DNA of 39,947 bases, from positions 1 to 39,947 of the forward strand of contig NZ_BANS01000018.1 in assembly GCF_000332995.1 (NCBI RefSeq), given 5' to 3'. Made by a program: the position numbers and the translations under genes. This DNA comes from Gordonia amicalis NBRC 100051 = JCM 11271 (GTDB lineage: Bacteria > Actinomycetota > Actinomycetes > Mycobacteriales > Mycobacteriaceae). The notes beneath the pieces are model-generated. The model worked only from the letters and a program-made list of their open reading frames with translations. It was not told where the DNA came from and did no database searches. This document shows, in pieces, positions 1-7,714 of this stretch. Positions within the stretch are counted from its first letter, which is position 1; each line of letters starts with the position of its first letter.

Positions 1-425
1 CCGGCGGCCTTCTTCAATGCCCGACGCAACTGCAGCATGCGGAGTCCGCCGACCAGGGCGACGATCAGCGCACCCGCGATCGCGGCGATCAGCAGGCTCA
101 CGCCCAGCGGGAGATTGACCTCCCAGAAGAGCAACTCGATCCGCTGACTCTCCAGGTTCTGCACGATGAACACCAGCAGCAGGACCAGGATGATCGCCCC
201 GATGACCACGCCGAACCACGTCGCGCGCGTACGGGTGTGCTCGACGTCGGCGACGGTCTGCCGCAGGCGGTCGCGCTCGGCGAGGACGGCGTCGGGGTCG
301 TCGCCGGCCGCTGCCGGGGTCGGTGGCACGGGCGCGGGATCAGAGGCGGACGCGGAGCCGGGCTCTCCCCGCGAACCCCACTGCGGGACCGGGTTCCCGC
401 TTCGGCGGTGATCGGGTGTGGTCAT
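1..425 (-). CDS. LapA-domain (DUF1049) membrane protein, 3' end cut by window edge
   Basis: Reading the minus strand from the ATG at 425 gives an open frame that leaves the window at base 1 without a stop, so the C-terminus is missing. The N-terminal ~45 residues are rich in Pro, Gly and Ser. A short charged stretch ([18 protein letters not shown]) follows. Then come a hydrophobic helix ([21 protein letters not shown]), the motif [20 protein letters not shown], a second hydrophobic helix and a basic end ([13 protein letters not shown]). Two helices separated by Q-N-x(n)-F-x(4)-P-L are the signature of LapA/DUF1049 inner-membrane proteins, often tied to envelope assembly; the exact role here is unknown. 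It is divergent from rlmN, with 30 bp between the start codons. A CATGAT hexamer lies 6 nt upstream of the ATG, suggesting a leaderless message. Confidence 0.8.
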   Translation of the reverse strand, partial: MTTPDHRRSGNPVPQWGSRGEPGSASASDPAPVPPTPAAAGDDPDAVLAERDRLRQTVADVEHTRTRATWFGVVIGAIILVLLLVFIVQNLESQRIELLFWEVNLPLGVSLLIAAIAGALIVALVGGLRMLQLRRALKKAA

Positions 426-431
426 GGGTTC

Positions 432-449
432 ATCATGACATGCGACAAT
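432..449. promoter_or_regulatory. Divergent -10 elements of the LapA gene and rlmN
   Basis: On the minus strand CATGAT (432-437) ends 6 nt before the LapA ATG. On the plus strand GACAAT (444-449) ends 6 nt before the rlmN ATG at 456. Both fit the actinobacterial NANNNT -10 pattern at leaderless spacing. No convincing -35 is visible. This is inferred from spacing only. Confidence 0.35.
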
Positions 450-455
450 GGGTCG

Positions 456-1562
456 ATGACCTCATTACCGCTGGTGTTCGACGCGCCCAAACGCGGGCTG
501 CCGCCGACACACTTCGCCGATCTCGACGCCGCCGGCCGCGTCGCGGCGCTGGCCGAAGTGGGTCTCCCGAAGTTCCGGGCCAACCAGTTGGCCCGGCAGT
601 ACTACGCCCGCCTCAACGGCGACGTCGAGGAGATGACCGATCTGCCCGCGGCGTCCCGCGACGCCGTGCGCGAGAAGCTGTTCCCGCAGCTCCTGACGCC
701 GGTCCGGCACATCTCGTGCGATGACGACTCCACCCGCAAGACGCTGTGGCGACTGCATGACGGCACTCTCCTGGAGAGCGTGCTGATGCGATACACCGAG
801 CGCAACACCCTGTGCATCTCCAGTCAGGCGGGCTGTGGCATGGCCTGCCCGTTCTGTGCGACCGGCCAGGGCGGTCTCGACCGCAACCTGTCGACGGCCG
901 AGATCGTCGACCAGGTGCGGGCCGCCGCCCGCGCCCTTCGTGACGGTGAGCTCGGCGAGCCGGGTCGCCTGTCGAACGTCGTGTTCATGGGTATGGGAGA
1001 GCCGCTCGCCAACTACAAGCGCGTGGTCAGCGCGGTCCGGCAGATCACCTCGCCGGCACCCGACGGGCTCGGCATCTCGGCGCGGTCGGTGACCGTCTCG
1101 ACCGTCGGTCTCGCACCGTCCATCCGGCGCCTCGCCGACGAGGGGCTCGCGGTCACGCTGGCCGTGTCCCTGCACACGCCCGACGACGAGCTGCGCGACA
1201 CGCTCGTCCCGGTGAACAACCGCTGGTCGGTGGCCGAGGTCCTCGAGGCCGCACGCTATTACGCCGACACCACCGGACGCCGCGTCTCCATCGAGTACGC
1301 CCTGATCCGCGATGTCAACGATCAGCCCTGGCGCGCCGATCTCCTCGGGCAGAAGCTGCACAAGGCGCTCGGGTCCCTCGTGCACGTGAACCTCATCCCG
1401 CTCAACCCGACACCCGGCTCGGAGTGGGATGCCAGCCCCAAGCCGGTGGAACGTGAGTTCGTGCGCCGCGTCCGCGAGCAGGGCGTGTCCTGCACCGTGC
1501 GCGACACCCGTGGTCAGGAGATCGCCGCGGCGTGCGGGCAGCTCGCCGCGGAAGAGCGCTGA
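456..1562 (+). CDS. rlmN: Dual-specificity 23S rRNA/tRNA adenine-C2 methyltransferase RlmN
   Basis: Radical-SAM enzyme that methylates C2 of A2503 in 23S rRNA and A37 of some tRNAs. It has 368 residues, normal for RlmN. The [4Fe-4S]/SAM motif C127-GMA-C131-PF-C134 is preceded by [21 protein letters not shown] and [13 protein letters not shown] are the conserved SAM-binding and core segments. The C-terminal [14 protein letters not shown] carries the catalytic cysteine that forms the protein-RNA adduct. The open frame extends upstream to 237, but family alignments begin near [17 protein letters not shown], and a -10-like hexamer lies 6 nt before this ATG, so I start at 456. Followed by a strong bidirectional terminator. 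Orthologue of M. tuberculosis Rv2880c. Confidence 0.96.
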   Translation: MTSLPLVFDAPKRGLPPTHFADLDAAGRVAALAEVGLPKFRANQLARQYYARLNGDVEEMTDLPAASRDAVREKLFPQLLTPVRHISCDDDSTRKTLWRLHDGTLLESVLMRYTERNTLCISSQAGCGMACPFCATGQGGLDRNLSTAEIVDQVRAAARALRDGELGEPGRLSNVVFMGMGEPLANYKRVVSAVRQITSPAPDGLGISARSVTVSTVGLAPSIRRLADEGLAVTLAVSLHTPDDELRDTLVPVNNRWSVAEVLEAARYYADTTGRRVSIEYALIRDVNDQPWRADLLGQKLHKALGSLVHVNLIPLNPTPGSEWDASPKPVEREFVRRVREQGVSCTVRDTRGQEIAAACGQLAAEER

Positions 1563-1589
1563 GCGGGCGAGACGCAACCAGGACACGAA

Positions 1590-1620
1590 AAACGCCGAGC
1601 GGCCAGGCCGCTCGGCGTTT
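1590..1620. terminator. Bidirectional intrinsic terminator between rlmN and the DUF2631 gene
   Basis: A perfect 15-bp inverted repeat, AAACGCCGAGCGGCC / GGCCGCTCGGCGTTT, is separated by a single A (1605). It lies between the convergent ends of rlmN (stop 1562) and the DUF2631 gene (stop at 1645). Because each arm begins AAA and ends TTT, the transcript has a short U-run in both directions. Confidence 0.85.
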
Positions 1621-1644
1621 CTCGGGGTCTTGGTCAGTGGTGGT

Positions 1645-1926
1645 TCAGGACCACTTGCCGCGGTTCATCCACCAGCCGCGTACGACGAAGAACAGGACGC
1701 CGGCCGCAAACGCGATGAGCCAGATGTCCTCGACATGACCGGTGTGGTTACCGATGAGCATGAACAGCAGGAAGGCCGCGAAGAAGAGGGCGGCACCGTA
1801 GAAGGTCTTCGTCGCCGATCCGAACCAGCCGAAGCGGGCGGACGGTGCATCGGCGGGCTCACGGCGCCAGCCGGTGTCGATGACCTCGGCGTGTCCGCCA
1901 GTGTGCTCCACATCGGTGCTTGCCAC
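1645..1926 (-). CDS. DUF2631 small membrane protein
   Basis: About 93 residues. A polar N-terminus (ASTDVEHTGGHAEVIDTGW...) is followed by the family signature W-R-R-E-P-x(6)-R-F-G-W-F-G. Two hydrophobic helices follow (YGAALFFAAFLLFMLIG and IWLIAFAAGVLFFVVRGW), and the end is basic (WMNRGKWS). This is the DUF2631 family of Mycobacteriales (M. tuberculosis Rv2876); the function is unknown. GTG codons at 1932 and 1926 are both possible starts. I prefer 1926 because GAGGAG (minus strand, ending about 1933) sits at ribosome-binding distance from it and abuts 1932. A perfect 18-nt palindrome lies just upstream (1948-1965). Confidence 0.88.
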   Translation of the reverse strand: MASTDVEHTGGHAEVIDTGWRREPADAPSARFGWFGSATKTFYGAALFFAAFLLFMLIGNHTGHVEDIWLIAFAAGVLFFVVRGWWMNRGKWS

Positions 1927-1947
1927 AGCCACTCCTCACAGCGCGGG

Positions 1948-1965
1948 TCGTCAGATGTCTGACGA
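1948..1965. promoter_or_regulatory. Perfect 18-nt palindrome, probable operator
   Basis: TCGTCAGA-TG-TCTGACGA: both 8-nt arms match perfectly around a 2-nt centre. It lies in the 123-bp divergent gap between the DUF2631 gene and the PuuE-type gene, 22 bp upstream of the DUF2631 start. It resembles operators of dimeric HTH regulators in general (GTC...GAC half-sites as seen for some GntR proteins). The regulator is not identifiable from this window. Confidence 0.45.
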
Positions 1966-2049
1966 ACGGTAGTAGTTCCCGATCAGCATAGCGGCACAGT
2001 GATCTCGGAGACCGAGCCCGGTCGGTGATTCGATGACAGAATGCGGCTC

Positions 2050-3030
2050 ATGGCTTCGTCCGACTTCCGCGCGGGCCCGAGCGCGGGCCGTTCCCTCGCC
2101 GACTTCCGCACCGAGAACTATCCCCGCGACATGGTCGGATACGGTTCCACGCCACCGGACCCGCAGTGGCCCGACGGCGCGAAGATCGCCGTCCAGTTCG
2201 TGCTCAACTACGAGGAGGGTGGCGAGAACAACGTCCTCGAGAACGACCGCGGCAGTGAGACGTTCCTGTCGGAGATGGTCGGCGCTCAGGCGTTCCCGAA
2301 CCGGCACATGAGCATGGAGAGCATGTACGAGTACGGGTCGCGGGCCGGGGTGTGGCGCGTCCTGCGGACGTTCTCGCGGCGCGGGCTGCCGCTGACGATC
2401 TTCGCGGTGTCCCAGGCGATGGCCCGCAACCCCGAGGTGGCGGCCGCCTTCGTCGAGCGCGGCGACGAGATCGCCTGTCACGGATACCGATGGCTCAACT
2501 ACCAGCTCATCGACCCCGAGGTCGAGCGCGAGCACATGCGGGCCGGCATCGAACTGCTGACCGAGATCACCGGCGAACGACCCCGCGGCTGGTACACCGG
2601 CCGGGATTCGCCGAACACCCGGCGGCTCGTCGTCGAGCAGGGCGGATTCACCTACGACTCCGACAGTTACGCCGACGACCTGCCCTACTGGGTGAAGGTC
2701 CCGCGCGGCGACGAACTCGTCGATCACCTCGTCGTGCCCTACACGCTCGACACCAACGACATGCGGTTCGCCTCACCCGGCGGATTCCCGTCGGGTGAGC
2801 AGTTCTTCGCGCATCTGCGCGATGCCTTCGACGTGCTCTACCGGGAGGGCGTCGAGGGGGCGCCGAAGATGCTGTCGGTCGGACTGCACTGCCGTCTCGT
2901 CGGCCGGCCGGCACGACTGGCCGCACTGGAACGGTTCCTCGATCACATCCAGTCCCACGACGACGTCTGGGTCACCCGACGCATCGACATCGCCGACCAC
3001 TGGCGGCAGACCCATCCAGCGGAGCACTGA
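2050..3030 (+). CDS. puuE: PuuE-type polysaccharide deacetylase / allantoinase-like hydrolase
   Basis: Carbohydrate-esterase-4-fold protein of about 326 residues. It resembles the PuuE allantoinase subgroup (metal-independent allantoin ring opening) rather than peptidoglycan deacetylases. Recognisable segments are YGSTPPDPQWPDGAKIAVQF, LNYEEGGENN, MESMYEYGSRAGVWR, the helix-strand LPLTIFAVSQAMARNP, GDEIACHGYRWLNYQ, RPRGWYTGRDSPNTRR and the C-terminal MLSVGLHCRLVGRPARL. The absence of the usual metal-binding D-D-x-H arrangement and the Y-Q-L/H-G-Y-R pattern fit PuuE. ATG codons at 2041 and 2050 are in frame. CAGAAT (2037-2042) lies 7 nt before 2050, so I choose the latter. No other purine-degradation gene is nearby, so whether the substrate is allantoin is inference. 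Confidence 0.82.
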   Translation: MASSDFRAGPSAGRSLADFRTENYPRDMVGYGSTPPDPQWPDGAKIAVQFVLNYEEGGENNVLENDRGSETFLSEMVGAQAFPNRHMSMESMYEYGSRAGVWRVLRTFSRRGLPLTIFAVSQAMARNPEVAAAFVERGDEIACHGYRWLNYQLIDPEVEREHMRAGIELLTEITGERPRGWYTGRDSPNTRRLVVEQGGFTYDSDSYADDLPYWVKVPRGDELVDHLVVPYTLDTNDMRFASPGGFPSGEQFFAHLRDAFDVLYREGVEGAPKMLSVGLHCRLVGRPARLAALERFLDHIQSHDDVWVTRRIDIADHWRQTHPAEH

Positions 3031-3066
3031 CGGAAGGTGCACCCGACCGGCTGACACAATGGATAC

Positions 3067-4239
3067 GTGCCCACACGTGTGTTGATCCTCGGTTCCACCG
3101 GTTCCATCGGCGTCCAGGCGCTCGAGGTGATCGCGGAACATCCCGATCGCTTCGAGGTCGCCGGCCTCGGGGCGGGCGGCGGAAATCTCGACCGGCTGGC
3201 CGAACAGGCCGCTGCCTTCGGCGTCCCCGCCACGCGGTTGGCCGTGGCCGACGCCGCCCGCGCCTCCGAACTGTCGGAGCGTCTCGGGGCGCCCGTGCTC
3301 GGCGGACCAGACGCCATGTGCGACCTCGTCGACGCCGTCACCGCGGAGACCGGCGTCGACGTCGTGCTGAACGCCGTCGTCGGATCGATCGGCCTGGCAC
3401 CCTCGCTCGCCGTCCTCCGGACGGGCGCGCGCCTCGCGCTCGCGAACAAGGAGTCGCTCGTCGCCGGCGGGTCGCTGGTCCTCGACGCGGCGGCGCCCGG
3501 ACAGATCGTGCCGGTGGACTCGGAGCACTCGGCGATCGCCCAGTGCCTGCGCGCCGGGACCGCCGCCGAGGTGGACCGACTGGTCCTCACCGCGTCGGGT
3601 GGACCGTTCCGCGGATGGAGCGCAGAACAGCTCGAGGAGGTGACCCCCGAGCAGGCCGGCCGCCATCCGACCTGGTCCATGGGCCCGATGATCACCCTCA
3701 ACTCGGCGACGCTGGTCAACAAGGCCCTGGAGGTCGTCGAAGCGCATCTGCTCTTCGGCGTCGACTACGACCACATCGACGTGACCGTCCATCCGCAGTC
3801 GATCGTGCACTCGATGGTGACCTTCGTCGACGGTGCGACCGTCGCCAAGGCCTCCCCGCCCTCGATGAAACTGCCCATCGCGCTGGCGCTGGGCTGGCCG
3901 GATCGCGTACCCGGGGCGTCGACCGCCTGCGATTTCTCCACCGCCTCCGCGTGGACGTTCGAACCCGTCGACGACAAGGTGTTCCCGGCGATCGAGCTCG
4001 CCCGGACGGCCGGACGGGGCGGGGGGAGTCTGACGGCGGTGTACAACGCGGCGAACGAGGCGGCTGCCGAGGGCTTCTTCGCAGGTGCGATCCGATTCCC
4101 GCGCATCGTCGAGATCATCGGTGAGGTGCTCGGCGAGGCAGATCAGTGGCGTGTCGCGCCAGGTACTGTGGAGGAGGTCTTCGCCGCCGATCGGTGGGCC
4201 CGGGAACGCGCAGCTCAGCTGGTCGCGGCCGCTGTGTAG
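3067..4239 (+). CDS. dxr: 1-deoxy-D-xylulose 5-phosphate reductoisomerase
   Basis: Second enzyme of the MEP isoprenoid pathway: NADPH- and divalent-metal-dependent conversion of DXP to MEP; the fosmidomycin target. It has 390 residues. Visible features are the N-terminal NADPH site GSTGSIG (residues 9-15), [10 protein letters not shown], the metal-binding [11 protein letters not shown], the flexible-loop region [31 protein letters not shown] and [16 protein letters not shown]. The start is a GTG 18 bp after a -10-like CACAAT begins at 3055, with no Shine-Dalgarno. It is followed after 17 bp by rip1 and then ispG, the arrangement known from M. tuberculosis (Rv2870c-Rv2869c-Rv2868c). Confidence 0.97.
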   Translation: MPTRVLILGSTGSIGVQALEVIAEHPDRFEVAGLGAGGGNLDRLAEQAAAFGVPATRLAVADAARASELSERLGAPVLGGPDAMCDLVDAVTAETGVDVVLNAVVGSIGLAPSLAVLRTGARLALANKESLVAGGSLVLDAAAPGQIVPVDSEHSAIAQCLRAGTAAEVDRLVLTASGGPFRGWSAEQLEEVTPEQAGRHPTWSMGPMITLNSATLVNKALEVVEAHLLFGVDYDHIDVTVHPQSIVHSMVTFVDGATVAKASPPSMKLPIALALGWPDRVPGASTACDFSTASAWTFEPVDDKVFPAIELARTAGRGGGSLTAVYNAANEAAAEGFFAGAIRFPRIVEIIGEVLGEADQWRVAPGTVEEVFAADRWARERAAQLVAAAV

Positions 4240-4256
4240 CTGGATGGAGTGAGTAC

Positions 4257-5483
4257 GTGAGTTTCGCGATCGGTGTCACGCTCTTCGCGTTGGCGCTGTT
4301 GCTGTCGGTGGCCTGGCATGAGTGCGGTCACATGTGGGCCGCACAGGCCACCGGCATGAAGGTGCGTCGCTACTTCGTCGGCTTCGGACCCACGATCTGG
4401 TCCACGCGCCGCGGCGAGACCGAATACGGACTCAAGGCGATCCCACTCGGCGGCTTCTGTGACATCGCGGGCATGACCCCGCACGAGGAGCTCGCCGCCG
4501 ACGAGCAAGACCGGGCGATGTACAAGCAGAAGGCCTGGAAACGCCTCGTCGTCCTGTTCGCCGGTCCCGCGCAGAACTTCATCCTCGGTTTCGTCCTGAT
4601 CATCATCGTCGGCCTGAGTTTCGGACTGCCCGACCTCAGCCCGCCGCCGACCCCGGCCAAGGTCGCCGAGACCCAGTGCGTGTCGTCGACGATCACCATC
4701 TCCGGCGGTGAGCAGACCAACTCGCCGTGCACCGGCGGCGGTCCCGCGGCAGCGGCGGGCCTGCGGCCGGGGGACGAGATCGTGGCCGTCAACGGACAGC
4801 CCGTCGGCCAGGCCTCCGACCTGACCCCGGTCATCCGGGAATCGAAGGGCCCGGTCGTACTGACCGTCGACCGCGGCGACGAACGACTCGAGCTGACCAT
4901 GACCCCCGAACCGGTCACGGTGACCGCGACCCGGTCCGATGGCACGACCGAGACCGTCAACTACAACATGGTCGGCATCGCCTACGACGCCCCACCGGCG
5001 ATCAAGGACTTCAGCGGCTTCGACGTCATCCCGGGCGCCTTCGTCTTCACCGGCGACCTGATCAAGGAGACGTGGAACGCGCTCCTGTCGCTGCCCACCA
5101 AGATCGGTGCACTCTGGACCGCGGTGACCGGTGGCGAACGCGCCCTCGACACCCCGGTCAGCGTCTACGGCGCCTCGGTGCTCGGCGGCCAGGCGGTCGA
5201 ACGCGGCCTGTGGGACATGTTCTGGATGCTGCTGATCAGCATCAACTTCTTCCTCGGCCTGTTCAATCTGGTCCCGCTGCTCCCGCTCGACGGCGGACAC
5301 ATGGCGATCGTCGGCTACGAGAAGGGCCGCGACACCGTCCGTCGCTGGTTCGGACGGGCCCCCGGCGCCGCCGTCGACTACTACAAACTCCTCCCGATCA
5401 CCTACGCCGCGGTGGTGGTGATGGCCGGGTTCATGGTGCTCACGCTCACCGCCGACATCATCAACCCGATCAATCCGTGGTGA
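4257..5483 (+). CDS. rip1: Site-2 intramembrane zinc metalloprotease Rip1
   Basis: Regulated-intramembrane-proteolysis protease (RseP/S2P family) that cleaves anti-sigma factors and other membrane substrates. About 408 residues. Helix 1 carries the zinc motif H21-E-C-G-H25. A conserved loop follows ([15 protein letters not shown]...[11 protein letters not shown]). Next come a second hydrophobic helix, a PDZ domain in the periplasmic loop ([19 protein letters not shown]...), and the third ligand motif [10 protein letters not shown] with D345. A terminal hydrophobic helix closes the protein. The frame is open upstream into dxr. I choose the GTG at 4257 because GGAGTGAG lies 4-10 nt before it and the family starts a few residues before the first helix. 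Very similar to M. tuberculosis Rip1 (Rv2869c). Confidence 0.95.
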   Translation: MSFAIGVTLFALALLLSVAWHECGHMWAAQATGMKVRRYFVGFGPTIWSTRRGETEYGLKAIPLGGFCDIAGMTPHEELAADEQDRAMYKQKAWKRLVVLFAGPAQNFILGFVLIIIVGLSFGLPDLSPPPTPAKVAETQCVSSTITISGGEQTNSPCTGGGPAAAAGLRPGDEIVAVNGQPVGQASDLTPVIRESKGPVVLTVDRGDERLELTMTPEPVTVTATRSDGTTETVNYNMVGIAYDAPPAIKDFSGFDVIPGAFVFTGDLIKETWNALLSLPTKIGALWTAVTGGERALDTPVSVYGASVLGGQAVERGLWDMFWMLLISINFFLGLFNLVPLLPLDGGHMAIVGYEKGRDTVRRWFGRAPGAAVDYYKLLPITYAAVVVMAGFMVLTLTADIINPINPW

Positions 5484-5545
5484 CCTCCCACAACGAATCC
5501 CCAGCAGAGACCCGACAGCCCACCCGAATCACAGAGGTGAATCAG

Positions 5546-6733
5546 ATGAACGCCCCGACTCCTGCCAACGCCGTGCCGATCGGACTCGGCATGCCGGCCG
5601 GACCCCCGCCGGTGCTGGCTCCGCGCCGCAAGACCCGGCAACTGTTCGTCGGCTCCGTCGGCGTCGGCAGCGACCACCCGATCTCGGTGCAGTCGATGAC
5701 GACCACGAAGACCCACGACATCAACGCGACCCTGCAGCAGATCGCCGAGCTGACCGCGTCCGGCTGCGACATCGTGCGCGTGGCGTGCCCGCGACCCGAG
5801 GACGCCGAGGCGCTGCCGATCATCGCCAAGAAGTCCAAGATCCCGGTCATCGCCGACATCCACTTCCAGCCGAAGTACATCTTCGCAGCGATCGACGCCG
5901 GCTGTGCGGCGGTGCGCGTGAACCCGGGCAACATCAAGGAATTCGACGGCCGCGTGAAAGAGGTCGCGAAGGCCGCGGGCGAGGCCGGCATCCCGATCCG
6001 CATCGGCGTCAACGCGGGCTCCCTCGACAAGCGCATCCTGCAGAAGTACGGCAAGGCGACGCCCGAGGCGCTCGTCGAGTCGGCGCTGTGGGAGGCGAGC
6101 CTGTTCGAGGAGCACGGCTTCGGCGACATCAAGATCTCGGTCAAGCACAACGACCCGGTGATCATGGTCGAGGCCTACCGCCAGCTGGCCGCCCAGTGCG
6201 ACTACCCGCTGCACCTCGGCGTCACCGAGGCCGGTCCGGCGTTCCAGGGCACCATCAAGTCCGCCGTCGCCTTCGGCGCGTTGCTGAGTGAGGGCATCGG
6301 CGACACCATCCGGGTGTCGCTGTCGGCGCCGCCGGCCGAGGAGATCAAGGTCGGCGATCAGATCCTGCAGTCGCTCAACCTGCGTCCCCGCAAGCTCGAG
6401 ATCGTGTCCTGTCCGTCGTGCGGCCGCGCCCAGGTCGACGTCTACAAGCTGGCCGATGAGGTGACCGCCGGTCTCGAGGGCATGGAGGTCCCGCTGCGCG
6501 TCGCGGTCATGGGCTGCGTGGTGAACGGGCCGGGTGAGGCCCGCGAGGCAGACCTGGGCGTCGCCTCCGGAAACGGCAAGGGACAGATCTTCGTCAAGGG
6601 CGAGGTCATCAAGACCGTCCCGGAGGCGCAGATCGTGGAGACCTTGATCGAAGAAGCGCTGCGGATCGCCGAGGAAACAGGGGAAACTGGAGACGGCACG
6701 CACGTAGGCCCGCCTGTGGTCACCGTCTCCTAG
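5546..6733 (+). CDS. ispG: 4-hydroxy-3-methylbut-2-enyl diphosphate synthase (flavodoxin/ferredoxin)
   Basis: Penultimate MEP-pathway enzyme: a [4Fe-4S] protein that reductively opens MEcPP to HMBPP. About 395 residues. The TIM-barrel part contains [74 protein letters not shown] and [19 protein letters not shown]. The iron-sulfur domain has [12 protein letters not shown] and [15 protein letters not shown], which supply the three cysteines and one glutamate. The frame is open far upstream. ATG 5546 is preceded by AGAGGTGA at good spacing and matches the M. tuberculosis start region (GLGMP). A GTG at 5480 overlapping the rip1 stop is a less likely start. Confidence 0.97.
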   Translation: MNAPTPANAVPIGLGMPAGPPPVLAPRRKTRQLFVGSVGVGSDHPISVQSMTTTKTHDINATLQQIAELTASGCDIVRVACPRPEDAEALPIIAKKSKIPVIADIHFQPKYIFAAIDAGCAAVRVNPGNIKEFDGRVKEVAKAAGEAGIPIRIGVNAGSLDKRILQKYGKATPEALVESALWEASLFEEHGFGDIKISVKHNDPVIMVEAYRQLAAQCDYPLHLGVTEAGPAFQGTIKSAVAFGALLSEGIGDTIRVSLSAPPAEEIKVGDQILQSLNLRPRKLEIVSCPSCGRAQVDVYKLADEVTAGLEGMEVPLRVAVMGCVVNGPGEAREADLGVASGNGKGQIFVKGEVIKTVPEAQIVETLIEEALRIAEETGETGDGTHVGPPVVTVS

Positions 6734-6793
6734 GCCCTGCATCTCGGACCGAACAGGCGCTGCGCGAGTCCCTTGTCAGGGAAGTGAGGAGCG

Positions 6794-7633
6794 GTGGTGC
6801 TGAAGCTACTGGGCGACAAACCGCTCGGCGCGCGTGACGCGGCTGCCGTCGAACGCGTGCTCATGTCCGACCCGGTCGCGATGTGCATGGTCGCCGCGAG
6901 GTTCGAGACGCACGGCATCAACCCGCGGCTGCTCGGTGGGGAGCTCTGGACCGCACAGGACCCTTCGACATCGCTGTGCTTCTCCGGCGCCAACCTGATC
7001 CCGCTGATCGGGTCCCCCGACGACCTCGACCACTTCTCCGACCGCGCGGTCGCCGCACCTCGTGCCTGCTCGTCGATCGTCGGCCGGGCCGACCTGGTGC
7101 TGCCGATGTGGCAGCAGATCGAACCCGTGTGGGGGCCGGCGCGCGAGGTGCGGCCGGTCCAGCCGCTGCTGGTCCTGACCGGATGCCCGGCGGTCCCGTC
7201 GGATCCGGCCGTGCGGCTGGTCACCCTCGATGACCTCGACGCATACATGCCGGCCGCGATCGACATGTTCATCGGCGAGGTCGGCGTCGATCCCACTGCC
7301 GGCGACGGCGGGCGTTCGTACCGCAGACGACTGTCCTCGCTCATCTCGGCACAACGGGTTTTCGCGCGTTTCGACGGCCCCGACGTCGTGTTCAAGGCGG
7401 AGATCGGGTCGCTGTCCCGGCGGGTCGGCCAGATCCAGGGTGTGTGGGTGTCGCCGGAACGACGCGGCGAGGGTCTCGGCCTGGGCGGCACCGCCGCGGT
7501 CGCCGAGGCGGTTGCCGCCCACGGGCGACTCCCCAGCCTGTACGTCAACAGCTTCAACGAGACGGCTCGAGCGGTGTACGACCGCATCGGGTTCACCGAG
7601 GTCGGCACCTTCGCCACTGTCCTCGTCGACTGA
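6794..7633 (+). CDS. GNAT-family N-acetyltransferase with DUF4081 domain (Rv2867c-like)
   Basis: 279 residues. The N-terminal half (about 1-130) matches the DUF4081 domain found before GNAT domains in actinobacteria (VLMSDPVAMCMVAARFETHG, LCFSGANLIPL). The C-terminal half is a GNAT fold with the acetyl-CoA loop VWVSPERRGEGLGLGG (about residues 217-232) and the terminal YVNSFNETARAVYDRIGF. The acceptor is unknown. It starts at GTG 6794 behind GAGGAGC. It lies 60 bp after ispG in the same direction, in the same place as Rv2867c in M. tuberculosis, so it probably belongs to the dxr-rip1-ispG transcription unit. Confidence 0.88.
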   Translation: MVLKLLGDKPLGARDAAAVERVLMSDPVAMCMVAARFETHGINPRLLGGELWTAQDPSTSLCFSGANLIPLIGSPDDLDHFSDRAVAAPRACSSIVGRADLVLPMWQQIEPVWGPAREVRPVQPLLVLTGCPAVPSDPAVRLVTLDDLDAYMPAAIDMFIGEVGVDPTAGDGGRSYRRRLSSLISAQRVFARFDGPDVVFKAEIGSLSRRVGQIQGVWVSPERRGEGLGLGGTAAVAEAVAAHGRLPSLYVNSFNETARAVYDRIGFTEVGTFATVLVD

Positions 7634-7700
7634 TCCGATCCCGTCTCAGGTCACAGCGAGACCTCCCGCGTGGCTACCGGGGATCGGTGCGTCGCAGCCA

Positions 7701-7706
7701 TAGACT
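7701..7706 (+). promoter_or_regulatory. -10 element of the penicillin-binding lipoprotein gene
   Basis: TAGACT ends 8 nt before the ATG at 7715. There is no Shine-Dalgarno, so the transcript is probably leaderless. It also supports 7715 over the in-frame upstream codon at 7670. Confidence 0.45.
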
Positions 7707-7714
7707 CGACCGCG

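Noticed and set aside
5402..6742. 446-residue minus-strand open frame opposite ispG
   Set aside because: Shadow of ispG; composition is Asp/Arg/His/Leu-biased with no recognisable motif, while the plus strand encodes a clear enzyme.
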